A stretch of DNA of 48,660 nt from Pirellulales bacterium. Lineage in GTDB: Bacteria; Planctomycetota; Planctomycetia; Pirellulales; JAICIG01. Positions 1-8,891 of the stretch are shown here, one piece after another (the stretch's first letter is position 1; every line of letters starts with the position of its first letter). Below the pieces are notes generated by a model that did not search any database, was not told where the DNA came from, and saw nothing but the letters and a program-made list of their open reading frames with translations. The stretch covers positions 1 through 48,660 of the forward strand of contig JAICLL010000031.1 in NCBI GenBank assembly GCA_025927475.1. Reading direction: 5' to 3'. Position numbers and translations under genes: made by a program.

Positions 1-254
1 ATTTCCTTGATCCTTCGCTCCGCGAGCTTAGCATTTGACATGTCTTGTCCATCCTTGAACTTGCGTCCTACGAGTAAACCAAATCCCGGCCAGATACATT
101 ACTCGGCCCAGCCGACTCCTGCAAACCCGTTCCTGCGCCCGGTCTACGTAGTGGCGGCCAAGTGCGGTTGACCAAAGCCTTTTGGACTGCTATGGTTAGA
201 GCAAATGTAGGCCATTGTCTAAATCTTTGCAGAACCTCGCCAGCAGGAGCCACC

Positions 255-1550
255 TTGTCGCAGTCGTCCGTCGAGTCCGAAACCGGATTCCGGAATCTTT
301 CGCTTTCGCCCATCATGTTGGCCGCGCTCGACCGCGCCGGCTATTTGGAACCGACGCCCATTCAAGCCGGCTTGATTCCGCGGGCGTTGGCCGGCGTCGA
401 TGTCATGGGGCAGGCGCGCACCGGAACCGGCAAGACCGCCGCGTTTGTGATTCCGATTCTTGAACAGTTGGAAACGCGCAAGGCCGCGTTGGGGGCCCAG
501 GCGCTCATTCTGGTGCCCACGCGCGAGCTGGCCGTGCAGGTGCGCGACGAGATGATCAAGCTGGCGCACGGTCGCAAGGTACACCCGGTGGCGCTCTATG
601 GCGGCACGCCGATTCGTGCCCAGATCGAAAAACTGCAGCGCGGGGCCGATTGCGTGGTGGGCACGCCCGGCCGCGTGCTCGACCACATGGCCCGCGGCAC
701 GCTGGTGCTCGACCGTTTACGGTTTGCGGTGCTCGACGAGGCCGATCGAATGCTCGACATCGGCTTTCGGCCCGACATTGAGAAAATCTTGCGGCGTTGC
801 CCGCAATCGCGGCAGACCTTGCTTTTGAGCGCCACGGTTCCGCCGCCGGTGGCGCGGCTGGCCATGCGCTACATGCGCGATCCGGAATCGCTCAATTTTT
901 CGCCGACCGAAGTATCGGTCGAGACGATCGAGCAGTTTTATTTTACGGTGGCGCCGGAGCGGAAAGCGGAGTTGCTGGTCAAGCTGTTGAAACGCGAGAA
1001 TCCGCGGCAGGCCATTATCTTTTGCCGCACCAAGCGGGGCACCGAAAAAGTTTACCGGCAGTTGCAAAAGAAGCTGCCCGGCGTCGATTGCATCCATGGC
1101 GATCTGCCGCAAAAATCGCGCGACCGGGTGATGCTCAGTTTCCGCGAGGGCAAGGTGCGCTGTCTGGTGGCCACCGACGTGGTGGGCCGCGGCATCGACG
1201 TCAGCGGCATCTCGCACATTGTCAATTACGACATTCCCTCGTTTTGCGACGACTATGTGCATCGTGTTGGGCGCACGGGCCGCATGGGTCGCGAAGGGGT
1301 GGCCTACACGTTTGTGACTCCCGAAGAAGGTCCCGAGCTGACGCGGATCGAAATGCGCATCGAACGGCTGCTCGAGCGGGCCGAAATGGAAGGCTTCGAG
1401 GCGGTCCCGCGCCGGGTTACCACCGAGGCCATCGTCAACGTGCCGCCGGCAGACGGCCTGCCAGCGTCCCCGGAAGAGCCCAAGAAGCCGCCCGCGCCGA
1501 TGCTCACCGGTCGCGGCCGCCCGCCCCGCCGCATCCGCCGGGCGTTGTAA
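255..1550 (+). CDS. DEAD-box ATP-dependent RNA helicase
   Basis: ATP-dependent RNA unwinding protein, cytoplasmic, of the DEAD-box family that remodels structured RNA during ribosome assembly, decay or cold adaptation. The helicase core is complete in a 431-residue reading: Q motif GYLEPTPIQ near 29-37, Walker A ARTGTGKT near 54-61, PTRELA, TPGR, DEAD near 161-164, SAT, IIFCRTKR, ATDVVGRGID and HRVGRTGR. The C-terminal tail is short and Pro/Arg-rich (ending RRIRRAL), as in RhlE-type proteins, and is probably an RNA-binding extension. The open frame runs back to a GTG at 162, but I prefer the TTG at 255. It is preceded by AGGAG at 245-249 with 5 bases of spacing and gives a normal short N-terminus before the Q motif. 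The gene stands alone and converges with pepT. Which DEAD-box subfamily it belongs to cannot be settled here. Confidence 0.93.
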   Translation: MSQSSVESETGFRNLSLSPIMLAALDRAGYLEPTPIQAGLIPRALAGVDVMGQARTGTGKTAAFVIPILEQLETRKAALGAQALILVPTRELAVQVRDEMIKLAHGRKVHPVALYGGTPIRAQIEKLQRGADCVVGTPGRVLDHMARGTLVLDRLRFAVLDEADRMLDIGFRPDIEKILRRCPQSRQTLLLSATVPPPVARLAMRYMRDPESLNFSPTEVSVETIEQFYFTVAPERKAELLVKLLKRENPRQAIIFCRTKRGTEKVYRQLQKKLPGVDCIHGDLPQKSRDRVMLSFREGKVRCLVATDVVGRGIDVSGISHIVNYDIPSFCDDYVHRVGRTGRMGREGVAYTFVTPEEGPELTRIEMRIERLLERAEMEGFEAVPRRVTTEAIVNVPPADGLPASPEEPKKPPAPMLTGRGRPPRRIRRAL

Positions 1551-1611
1551 GAAGCCCGAATACGATGCGTAACTTCGATCCTCGCGCCGCGAGCATGGCT
1601 GCGTCGCAGTT

Positions 1612-2859
1612 TTATGCGGCCGCTTCGCCCCAGACCTGTGCGAGCATGGTCACCACTTCCACGGCCGCGGCCATTTCTTCCAGGCAGGTCCACTCCAACG
1701 GCGAATGCGGATTGTGCTCGCCGGTCGAAAGGTTGGGCGTGGGCAAGCCCAGTTCGGTCAGCCGAGACCCATCGGTGCCGCCGCGAATGATCGTGCGGCG
1801 GGCCTGGCGGCCCAACCGGCGATGGGCTTCTTCGGCATAGGACACCGCCCGAGGCTCGCGGGCCAGCCCTTCGGCCATGTTGCGATATTGCGGCTGTACA
1901 TCCACGGTGATCTGCGCGCCGGGCCAGTCGGCCGCGGTGGCTTTGGCCTTCGCTCGCAACAATCTCGCCTGCTCGGCCAGCTTGGGCGTGTCGAAGTCGC
2001 GCAGCAGAATCTTCAGCGTAACCGACGCTACTCCGCCTTCGATCTGATAGGGATGCAAAAAGCCCTGCCGCCCGTCGGTCCGCTCGGGCGACATTTCAGC
2101 CGGCAATCGCGACCAGAAATCAGCCGCCACGCGCACCGCGTTCACCATGCGTCCCTTGGCGATCGAAGGGTGGATGTTGATGCCGCGCACCGTGACGGTG
2201 GCCAGATCGGCGGAAAACGTTTCGACGTCGATCAGGTCGGCGCCCGAACCGTCGAGCGTGTAGCAGACCACCGCGGCGAGCTTTTGCAAGTCAACATGAT
2301 CTACGCCATGGCCGATTTCTTCGTCGCAGGTGAAACAGGCTCGAATTGGGGAGTGCTTGACCTCCGGGTGCTCGGTTAGCCAGGCCAAAGCCTCGACGAT
2401 GACGGCCAAGCCGGCCTTGTCGTCGGCGCCCAACAGCGTCGTGCCGTCGCTGGTGATGACGGTGCGGCCCACAAGCTGAGCCAGCTCGGGGTTATCAGCC
2501 ACGCGAATCACCTGCGACGCATCGCCGGGCAGCAGCAGGTCGCCGCCCTGGTAATCGCGCCACACTTGCGGGCGAACGTTCGCGCCGGTGGTCTCGGGCG
2601 AGGTGTCCAGGTGTGCGTTGAAGGCGATGGTCGGTGTGGCGGCGGCAGTGTTGCCCGGCAAAGTGGCCAGCACGATGCCATGCTTATCTTGCGCTGCGTC
2701 GCTGAGGCCGATTTCGCGCAGTTCGTCGACCAACATTCGTCCCAGCGCAAGCTGACCGGGCGAACTGGGATAATCTCCACCCGGCTCTCCCGCCGTGGTG
2801 TCAACGCGCACGTAGCGCAAGAAGCGTTCTAATAATCGAGCAGAATTGACAGGGTGCAT
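1612..2859 (-). CDS. pepT: Peptidase T (tripeptide aminopeptidase, M20 family)
   Basis: Zinc metallopeptidase of family M20B that releases the N-terminal residue from tripeptides in the cytoplasm. The 415-residue protein has the full set of M20 landmarks: HLDTSPE (first metal histidine and aspartate), GADDKAG (bridging Asp), CDEEIGHG (catalytic Glu), LDGSGADLIDVETF, and GGTDGS followed by GEHNPHSPLEW (last metal His). Length fits PepT (about 408-410 residues). The frame stays open to 2934, but that extension is Arg/Pro-rich and unlike the family. The ATG at 2857-2859 (MHPVNSARLLERFLRYV) matches the usual PepT beginning, so I start there. No clear Shine-Dalgarno precedes it, which is common in this window. 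It converges with the helicase gene and lies 117 bases downstream of solA on the same strand. Confidence 0.93.
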   Translation of the reverse strand: MHPVNSARLLERFLRYVRVDTTAGEPGGDYPSSPGQLALGRMLVDELREIGLSDAAQDKHGIVLATLPGNTAAATPTIAFNAHLDTSPETTGANVRPQVWRDYQGGDLLLPGDASQVIRVADNPELAQLVGRTVITSDGTTLLGADDKAGLAVIVEALAWLTEHPEVKHSPIRACFTCDEEIGHGVDHVDLQKLAAVVCYTLDGSGADLIDVETFSADLATVTVRGINIHPSIAKGRMVNAVRVAADFWSRLPAEMSPERTDGRQGFLHPYQIEGGVASVTLKILLRDFDTPKLAEQARLLRAKAKATAADWPGAQITVDVQPQYRNMAEGLAREPRAVSYAEEAHRRLGRQARRTIIRGGTDGSRLTELGLPTPNLSTGEHNPHSPLEWTCLEEMAAAVEVVTMLAQVWGEAAA

Positions 2860-2976
2860 CGGGGAGGGCTCGGGCTTCGGGGTTGGGGGTTCAGCATCGC
2901 GGCGCAAACGTCGTCGCTTGCGCAACCTTGTCATTGGATTTGGGTGCGCGGCAAGTCTTCATCGATAAGCCGGCGA

Positions 2977-4152
2977 TCACGGTTCCGAAACCTCGTCGCT
3001 GGCTTCCGCGATCTGGCCCCTGGTTTCTGTGCCAAACCGCGTTGATCGCAAAAACCCGATCGGGTAGTTGGTCACGCCCGACTTCACCAGGTCGGCGACG
3101 ATCTCGCCCAGCACCGGAGCAAACTTGAAGCCGTGCCCCGACAACCCGGCGACGAAGATCACTTGCGGATGCGCGGGATGCCGATCGACGACAAACTGGG
3201 CGTCGGGACTCATCGTATACATGCACACACTGTGCTGCGTGACGCGAGCAGCGGCGTGCGGCAAACACTGGCGTACAAACCGCTCGACCGGCGCCAGATC
3301 GGCCGCCGTGATTTCGCGATTGATGTTGAGCGGGTCGGCCACCTCGTTGCCGCCCGTATGCTCTGCCACTTTGACGCCGGCGCCGTCGATCTGCGGAGTA
3401 CCGTAAAAGATGCCGGTGGGCAATTCATACAGAAACGCTGGAGAGCGATCGCTTCGATAGGCGTCGTTGAACGTTTCAAACCAGAACACCGGCTTGCGCC
3501 GGACTTCAAAGCGAATGCCGACGCCGGCGAGCATTTGCGTAGCCCACGCGCCGGCGCAAATCACCAGGTAATTGGCCCGCAAGGTTTCTCGATCGGTCTG
3601 CACGGCCACGCCCGAGCCGTCGGCCTGCCAGCCAAGCACCTGGCGATCGGCGAGCAGTTCGGCGCCCGCCTGCACCGCCTGAGCGGCGTGGGCGGCCACG
3701 CACCGCTCGACGCGCAAAAGACCTGCCCGGCGTTCGTAGACGCCCGTCAAACCCTCGGGCACCTGAAAGCCCGGCCAACGGCGATGAATTTGTTCGGCGG
3801 TGAGTTGCTCGACCTCCAAGCCATGCGCGCTGGCGCTGGCCAGCACACCCGCCACGACTTCGCCTTGCGGTGGGCCGATTTCCAGCAGACCGGCTTCTTC
3901 GCGCAGCGTTCCGCCCGCACGTTCGGACAATTCGTCCCAAAGGCGATACGCTCGCAGCACCAGGGGCACATAATCGGGATGCTCGAAATAGGCTTGCCGG
4001 ATGATCCGTGTTGCGCCGTGCGAACTGCCGCGATCATGGCCGGGCGGAAAGCGATCGAGACCCAGCACGCGCACGCCGCGATGAGCCAGGTGATACAGCG
4101 CGGCGCTGCCCACGCCGCCCACACCCAACACGATGGCCTCGTAGCTAGTCAA
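2977..4152 (-). CDS. solA: Sarcosine oxidase / N-methyltryptophan oxidase-like flavoprotein
   Basis: Monomeric FAD amine oxidase of the MSOX/SolA group (DAO fold), which oxidatively demethylates N-methyl amino acids to give formaldehyde and hydrogen peroxide. Seen in the sequence: the dinucleotide-binding start GVGGVGSAALYHLA, the DRFPPGHDRGSSHGATRIIR segment typical of MSOX, and the SVCMYT motif whose cysteine (about residue 310) corresponds to the covalent flavin-linked Cys of this family. Length, 391 residues, matches MSOX (about 390). The start is a TTG at 4150-4152, supported by an AAGG a few bases upstream. The gene begins only 16 bases after the stop of the Gly/His-rich TPR gene, so the two are probably cotranscribed. 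The actual substrate (sarcosine, N-methyltryptophan, pipecolate or other) cannot be read from sequence alone. Confidence 0.88.
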   Translation of the reverse strand: MTSYEAIVLGVGGVGSAALYHLAHRGVRVLGLDRFPPGHDRGSSHGATRIIRQAYFEHPDYVPLVLRAYRLWDELSERAGGTLREEAGLLEIGPPQGEVVAGVLASASAHGLEVEQLTAEQIHRRWPGFQVPEGLTGVYERRAGLLRVERCVAAHAAQAVQAGAELLADRQVLGWQADGSGVAVQTDRETLRANYLVICAGAWATQMLAGVGIRFEVRRKPVFWFETFNDAYRSDRSPAFLYELPTGIFYGTPQIDGAGVKVAEHTGGNEVADPLNINREITAADLAPVERFVRQCLPHAAARVTQHSVCMYTMSPDAQFVVDRHPAHPQVIFVAGLSGHGFKFAPVLGEIVADLVKSGVTNYPIGFLRSTRFGTETRGQIAEASDEVSEP

Positions 4153-4168
4153 AGCGACCTTCCCGTGG

Positions 4169-5929
4169 TCACTGGGCGTTGTCGTCCGCCGGCTTGGGAA
4201 GCTTGGCCGAGAACTGATCGCGGAGGTTCTTGGCCAATTGATCGGCGGGCTGCAGCTTGATCACCTTGTCGAGCTGCTTGACCGCCTGCGACGGATAGCC
4301 CAGATAGCCGTAATGAAAGCCGAGCAGAAACCGGGTGCCGGGATCGTCGGGGTTGTCTTTGATCGTCTTTTCCAAGGCGCGAAGCTGCTTGGTGTAATCG
4401 CCCATCTTGCCATACAGCTCGCGGTAGTTGCTGACGACCACGCCCCATTGATCGTCGGAGATCAGCGTCATGGCCTGCTGCGTGGCCCCCGCCGCTTCGT
4501 CGTAATTGCCGATGGCGAACAAGCCCTGAGCCAGCATCATCAGCAGCACGCCGTTCTGCGGATCGTCGACCACGGCATGCCGCCAGGCGTAGACGGCGCC
4601 CTTGTAATCACCGGCCTTGAAATCGTTCTCGCCCTTTTCGGCGAAGACCTCGGCGTCGGTCGATTTCGCAGGCGCCTGCGTGGTGGCCGGCACCGGCGTG
4701 ACGCCGTTTGCCACGCCGTAGCCGACGGGCGCGCCATAGCCGCCGCCATAGTAATACGGACCGTAGCCATAGCCATAGTAGGGATACCCGTAGCCGTAGC
4801 CGTAACCTCCGTAGCCGTAACCTCCATAGCCCAGACCGCCATAGCCTGACCCGTAACCGAGGCCATAGAGCCCATAGCCTAATCCGAAAAACGGATAGCC
4901 AAACCCAAAGCCGAAGAAGGGATAGCCAAACCCAAAGAACGGAAAACCGAAGAAGCCGCGTCCGAAATTGTTATTGTTGCCTTGGTTACCGTGGTGGTGG
5001 TGATGGTGAGCCATGTTTCCTTGCCCGCCATTCATACCATGATGGCCGTGGTGGCCCATCATGCCGCTGCCCGTCATGCCCGAGCCTGCGGCGCCTGCCC
5101 CGGCAGCGCCCAGCGCACCATTTCCCAGACCAGCATGTCGCAGCCCGCCCGCTCCGGCGCCGGCCAGGCTGGCGCCGGCGTGATGATGGAGAAATTGAGA
5201 GTGATGCCCCGCGGAGGTCGCTTGGTGATTGAGCAGCGACTGGGCGTGGTGTCCGCCGGTATGGCTGACGCCGCGAAATCCGCTGGTCACCTGTTGCCCG
5301 CTGTGATGCCCGAGAGTGCCCTGGTTCAGGCCGCCTTGATTGAGACCGCTGTGATGAAGACCGCTGTGATTCACACCGCTTTGTCCGAGCGTGCCCGCAT
5401 GACCGCCCATGTGTCGTGCGGTGAAGGAGTTGGAGTTGTGGTGCAAACTGCCCAAGGGCGAGCCGGCGTGGTGCGTGCCGCCATAGAGCCCGCCCAAGCC
5501 GCCACTGCCCAGCGTGCCGCTGTGATGTGCGCCGATCGAAGAGGCGCCAAAACTTCCGCCGTGGTGTCCGCCCAGCGAGGGAGCCGCGAACGCGCCGCCG
5601 TGATGCATGCCGCCGAGGCCGCCGTAATGCCCGCCAAGAGTGCTGCCGCCCAGACCGTAATGCCCGCCGCTCAAGCCACCCAAGCCCCCATGGTGTCCTC
5701 CAAACCCGCCCATGTGGCCGCCGAAGCCACCCATATGGCCGCCGCCGAAACCGCCCATATGGCCGCCGCCGAAACCGCCCATGTGGCCGCCGCCGAAACC
5801 ACCGTGGCCTCCGCCAAAACCACCGCCGCCATGGCCGCCTCCGCCGCCATGCGCCCACACGGGCTGGGGAATGCTCCAAAGAACGACCGCCATCAATGCG
5901 GCCACGGCAGACAACGGGCGGGAACGCAT
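4169..5929 (-). CDS. Secreted Gly/His-rich low-complexity protein with C-terminal TPR domain
   Basis: A 586-residue secreted protein of unknown function. Residues 1-26 form a signal peptide ending PVWA. Residues about 27-120 are tandem GGFGGGHM-type repeats rich in Gly, His and Met. Residues 120-330 stay Gly/His/Ser-rich and include an MAHHHHHHGNQGNNNN stretch. Residues 330-410 are a Gly/Tyr/Phe-rich block. From about 424 to the end lies an ordinary globular TPR domain (GDYKGAVYAWRHAV, GNYDEAAGATQQAM, LGYPSQAVKQLDKV). His-rich stretches suggest metal binding and Gly/Tyr/Phe repeats suggest self-association, but neither is proven. The ATG at 5927-5929 has TAGGAG upstream with about 6 bases of spacing, so the start is firm. 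The TPR domain is related to that of the protein at 11131-12129. It sits directly upstream of solA (16 bases). Confidence 0.88.
   Translation of the reverse strand: MRSRPLSAVAALMAVVLWSIPQPVWAHGGGGGHGGGGFGGGHGGFGGGHMGGFGGGHMGGFGGGHMGGFGGHMGGFGGHHGGLGGLSGGHYGLGGSTLGGHYGGLGGMHHGGAFAAPSLGGHHGGSFGASSIGAHHSGTLGSGGLGGLYGGTHHAGSPLGSLHHNSNSFTARHMGGHAGTLGQSGVNHSGLHHSGLNQGGLNQGTLGHHSGQQVTSGFRGVSHTGGHHAQSLLNHQATSAGHHSQFLHHHAGASLAGAGAGGLRHAGLGNGALGAAGAGAAGSGMTGSGMMGHHGHHGMNGGQGNMAHHHHHHGNQGNNNNFGRGFFGFPFFGFGYPFFGFGFGYPFFGLGYGLYGLGYGSGYGGLGYGGYGYGGYGYGYGYPYYGYGYGPYYYGGGYGAPVGYGVANGVTPVPATTQAPAKSTDAEVFAEKGENDFKAGDYKGAVYAWRHAVVDDPQNGVLLMMLAQGLFAIGNYDEAAGATQQAMTLISDDQWGVVVSNYRELYGKMGDYTKQLRALEKTIKDNPDDPGTRFLLGFHYGYLGYPSQAVKQLDKVIKLQPADQLAKNLRDQFSAKLPKPADDNAQ
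5705..5812. repeat. 24-bp coding minisatellite in the Gly/His-rich gene
   Basis: About four imperfect tandem copies of a 24-base unit (plus-strand core CCCATATGGCCGCCGCCGAA) lie here, encoding FGGGHMGG units on the minus strand. The unit is a multiple of three, so slippage would change repeat number without breaking the frame. Confidence 0.8.
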
Positions 5930-5973
5930 GGCAAGCTCCTAAAAATCCGGGTCACAACCCTCCTACCAATATT

Positions 5974-5979
5974 ATTGTA
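5974..5979 (-). promoter_or_regulatory. Possible -10 box of the Gly/His-rich TPR gene
   Basis: TACAAT on the minus strand, 45 bases before the start codon. No good -35 box lies at 16-18 bases; the nearest TTG hexamer is at 20 bases. This is a weak candidate only. Confidence 0.2.
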
Positions 5980-6088
5980 GGCCGCCCGGCTAGGGATACT
6001 AGCAAGCTTGCCGGTTTGTAAGGGCAGGAGGCAGGAATCGGGGGGGCTGGAATCGGGGGGCAGAGGTCAGGGGAAAGAGGTTCCCTGA

Positions 6089-6823
6089 TCATTTCGATTT
6101 CTCGAAGATCGCGTCATCGACCGAGTCGAGGAATTTGAGTTCCGTCACTTCCAATTCGACGATTTTGTTGCCCTTGGCGATATAGGAGATCTTTTTTGGA
6201 TATACCAGCCCGTCGAGCTCCGCAAAATCGTCGTAGGTTTCGTCGAACTCGCCCGCTTGCATTTGCCGCGAGAACTTGACGAGCGTGAAGTTCACCTTGT
6301 CAAAGTAGAGGCGCACGTCGGGCCGGTCCGCGTGAGATACTTTGACGCCGAGGGCGGAACGTCCGCCGATCATGGTCTCGTCCATCGTGGCAAGCTGGAA
6401 AGCGCGATCGTCCAGCGGCAACAAGGTGGCGAGCCATTCGGCATAGAGCTTGTCTCGGTATCCGGCCACCCTGGTGGCATCCGTGATAGGGCCGGCGCCG
6501 TTGGTCCAGATTTCTTTGCCGTTGAATTGGATGGCGAACGGCGCCTTCTTGCCGCGGATGAGCGATTCTTGTTCCGTGGCGAACTTCTCCGGCAAAACCG
6601 CGGTGACTTTCATCGTCAAATCGGCCCAACCCGAGCCGCCTAAGGCTTTCCCCTTGTATTCGTATTGAACGGGTTTTTGATACTGGGCCAGCGCCTCGCG
6701 CCCGCCCATGGCCTCGATCGCCTGATCGATGATCATTCGGGCATCGGCCTGATCAGCGGCCCGGCTCGGAGGGATAGGGACGACAATCAAGAAGCTCAGT
6801 ACGGTGAAAGCTCGCGTGGTCAT
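6089..6823 (-). CDS. Secreted LolA-like hypothetical protein
   Basis: Unknown function. The 244-residue product has a signal peptide (MTTRAFTVLSFLIVV, cleavage near SRA-AD). After it comes DARMIIDQAIEAMGG, then alternating beta-strand segments (YEYKGKA, LTMKVTAVLPEKF, FAIQFNGKEIWTN, GVKVSHADRPDVRLYFDK). The pattern resembles the LolA/LolB-type lipid-binding half-barrel and many planctomycete secreted proteins that begin 'iiekaikAhGG'. The closing VYPKKISYIAKGNKIVELEVTE is also typical of that group. The frame is open to 6919, but the extra 32 codons cover a dispersed intergenic repeat (6901-6922), so I start at the ATG 6821-6823. GGAG lies about 11 bases upstream. It lies downstream of the amidohydrolase on the same strand. 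Lipid or lipoprotein binding is inference only. Confidence 0.72.
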   Translation of the reverse strand: MTTRAFTVLSFLIVVPIPPSRAADQADARMIIDQAIEAMGGREALAQYQKPVQYEYKGKALGGSGWADLTMKVTAVLPEKFATEQESLIRGKKAPFAIQFNGKEIWTNGAGPITDATRVAGYRDKLYAEWLATLLPLDDRAFQLATMDETMIGGRSALGVKVSHADRPDVRLYFDKVNFTLVKFSRQMQAGEFDETYDDFAELDGLVYPKKISYIAKGNKIVELEVTELKFLDSVDDAIFEKSK

Positions 6824-6900
6824 GAGCGGTTGTTCTCCGAAGAAGTTATTAGGTCCGCGTTCCGCACCCCGAACTCCACACGACACAGCGGGGCAACACT

Positions 6901-6922
6901 TAGGCTCTGCCCCAGCCACCGG
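6901..6922. repeat. Dispersed repeat family 1, partial copy
   Basis: Core TAGGCTCTGCCCCAGCCACC, the right arm of the palindromic repeat seen in full at 26685-26762. Other copies are at 8779-8850 and 12221-12270. Confidence 0.8.
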
Positions 6923-6954
6923 GCCGTCATCGGTCTCCCTGGACCTCGAGCCCG

Positions 6955-8691
6955 TTACTCATGCACCGGCCGCCCGCCAACGTACGTGGCCAGCACTTTT
7001 GTGTCGCGCAGCTCGTCAATCGGGCAAGTCAGCAAGTCGCGATCGACCACCACCAGGTCGGCCAGCTTGCCCGGCTCGAGCGAGCCAATCTGATCGTCAA
7101 AGAACATGATCCGCGCGTTGTTGATCGTGTAGAACTGAATCGCCTGCTCGCGCGAAAGAGCTTCTTCGGGGTGCAACGGTTCGTCGTACCACTTCGCCTG
7201 CCGCGTGATCGCCACCCACATGCCCAGAAACGGATTGTAGGGGTTGATCGATCGCAGTGAACCAATCTTTTGCATGTGGTCACTGCCGCCGCCCGCGGTC
7301 ACGCCCGCGGCAAACAAACTGCGAAGCGGCTGAAACCAGCGCAGCCGCTCGTCGCCGAACTGAGCCATCAGCGTCCGCGTGTCGAGATAAAGCCAGGCGG
7401 GTTGAATATCGACCAGCACGCCCAACCGAGCCGCCTGGTCGATGGCCTCGCGGCTCATGAAGTTCGAGTGCGTCAGGCAGGGCCGGGTGGCGGCGATCGG
7501 CGTCGCGCGGTTCACTTCTTCATAGGCCGAGAGCAGCTCGTGCACCGCGCCGTCGCCCACGCTGTGGGCGGTGAATTGCAAACCGTGCTCGACCGTCGCT
7601 CGCACAATCGGCACCAGCACGTCGTGCGGAATGTAAATCATGCCGCGATAGCGCGGGTCGTCGATGGCGTAGATGCGGCTGACGCCCCACGGCTGGCGCA
7701 GGTAGGCGCTGCCGGTGAGCATGCCCCCGTCGAGAAAGGTCTTGATGCCGATGAGCCGCAGTCGGTCGTCGCCGCGGCAAAGCGGATCGGCGGCGATGCG
7801 GTCGATTTGTTCGATGATTTGCGGCGTAGCGACCGAGGCATCGACGCTGTGAGAAAGACGCGTGCGCAGCGGCAGCTTGTTGGCCGCGTGCAGGCGGCGA
7901 TATTGATCGACGTCCGCCGCACTGGCGTTGCGATCGATAATCGACGTAATGCCGACCGACAGATAATCGGCAAAGAGTTTCAAGAGCTGCTCGTCGCGTT
8001 GCGCGGGGGTGGCCTTGGCGTTGGTCGGGGGAATCTTGAGATAGCGCATGGCGCTGCGCAAAATGCCGGTCGGCTCGCCGGTTTGCGGATCGCGTTCGAT
8101 CCTGCCCGGCCCGGTCACTTGAAAGTCGCGATCGATGCCGCTGAGCTTCAAGGCCAGCGAATTGGCCGAGGCGTCGGGCCCCGTGGAAAACACCACCGGG
8201 TGTCCCGGCGCGGCCCCATCGAGCTCGGCCTTGGTGGGGTAGCGTTGTTCTTTCAACCGCGTAATAAACACCTGCCGCACCACGATCCACTGCCCTTCGT
8301 CGAGCGCCTGAGCGCGCGAGCGAATGTAGGCCAGCACGTCGGCGATGGTTTCCATGTCGGGCACGGGATGGTCAAACTCGTGCATGCTGGCGTTCACCGG
8401 GTGCACGTGCGAATCGATCAACCCCGGCAGCACCATCTTGCCCGCCAAATCGACCAGCGTGGTATCGGGCCCCTTGGCGGCCAGCACTTGTTCGTTGTCG
8501 CCGGTGCTGAGAATGTGGCCATCCTTGACGGCCAGGGCCTGGTGGATTGCGAAATTGCGATCGACGGTTACCACCCGGCCATGGTGCAAGATGAGATCGG
8601 CTTGGTCAGCGGCGCACGCCGGGGCAGGAACCCATGCCACGAGCAAGGCGGCGATTAAGCTTCGACGCAAACGGTGTCGATACAGATGCAT
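6955..8691 (-). CDS. Secreted amidohydrolase (amidohydrolase family 3, YtcJ-like)
   Basis: Predicted exported metal-dependent hydrolase of the amidohydrolase superfamily. Residues 1-27 form a signal peptide with an Arg-rich start (MHLYRHRLRRSLIAALL) ending ACA. Then come the family-3 signature strand DLILHHGRVVTVD, GLIDSHVHP (two metal-binding histidines, near residue 95), the long TIM-barrel insert, TAHSVGDGAV, THSNFMSREAIDQA, and the closing GSLEPGKLADLVVVDRDLL. Length 578 fits YtcJ-type proteins (about 530-600). The ATG at 8689-8691 lacks a clear Shine-Dalgarno but gives an intact signal peptide. The stop of the DUF1501 gene is 200 bases upstream, across a repeat. Family members hydrolyse varied cyclic amides and N-acyl compounds, so the substrate cannot be called. 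Confidence 0.87.
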   Translation of the reverse strand: MHLYRHRLRRSLIAALLVAWVPAPACAADQADLILHHGRVVTVDRNFAIHQALAVKDGHILSTGDNEQVLAAKGPDTTLVDLAGKMVLPGLIDSHVHPVNASMHEFDHPVPDMETIADVLAYIRSRAQALDEGQWIVVRQVFITRLKEQRYPTKAELDGAAPGHPVVFSTGPDASANSLALKLSGIDRDFQVTGPGRIERDPQTGEPTGILRSAMRYLKIPPTNAKATPAQRDEQLLKLFADYLSVGITSIIDRNASAADVDQYRRLHAANKLPLRTRLSHSVDASVATPQIIEQIDRIAADPLCRGDDRLRLIGIKTFLDGGMLTGSAYLRQPWGVSRIYAIDDPRYRGMIYIPHDVLVPIVRATVEHGLQFTAHSVGDGAVHELLSAYEEVNRATPIAATRPCLTHSNFMSREAIDQAARLGVLVDIQPAWLYLDTRTLMAQFGDERLRWFQPLRSLFAAGVTAGGGSDHMQKIGSLRSINPYNPFLGMWVAITRQAKWYDEPLHPEEALSREQAIQFYTINNARIMFFDDQIGSLEPGKLADLVVVDRDLLTCPIDELRDTKVLATYVGGRPVHE

Positions 8692-8778
8692 GGGGACTCA
8701 ACGTGGAGCAGGATGGATCAGATCCCGCCCATCGTAACGCACCCAAACTCTACATGCTAGCTTTCGAACGACTTGCCG

Positions 8779-8850
8779 ATGCCCCCGAAGCGGATCAGCC
8801 GGGGCATCGCCTAGGCTCTGCCCCAGCCACCGGTGCGTTTGCCGAATTTG
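8779..8850. repeat. Dispersed repeat family 1, inner-hairpin copy
   Basis: An inner hairpin (GATGCCCC at 8779-8786 pairing with GGGGCATC at 8801-8808) is followed by the shared right arm CTCTGCCCCAGCCACC and a GCGTTTGCCGAATTTG tail. It fills most of the 200-base gap between the DUF1501 and amidohydrolase genes. Confidence 0.8.
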
Positions 8851-8891
8851 TCTGTCAAAAAGACGCTTCGCCGTGAATCTCCGAAACCGTC

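Noticed and set aside
35..63. TTGACA at 35-40 as a helicase promoter
   Set aside because: No -10-like hexamer lies 16-18 bases downstream.
1581..1593. Small hairpin CTCGCG/CGCGAG between the helicase and pepT genes as a terminator
   Set aside because: The stem is short and no T-tract follows on either strand.
4982..5980. 332-codon plus-strand frame rich in Ala, Val and His
   Set aside because: It is the antisense of the Gly/His repeat region of the TPR protein. Its apparent composition is produced by the tandem DNA repeats.
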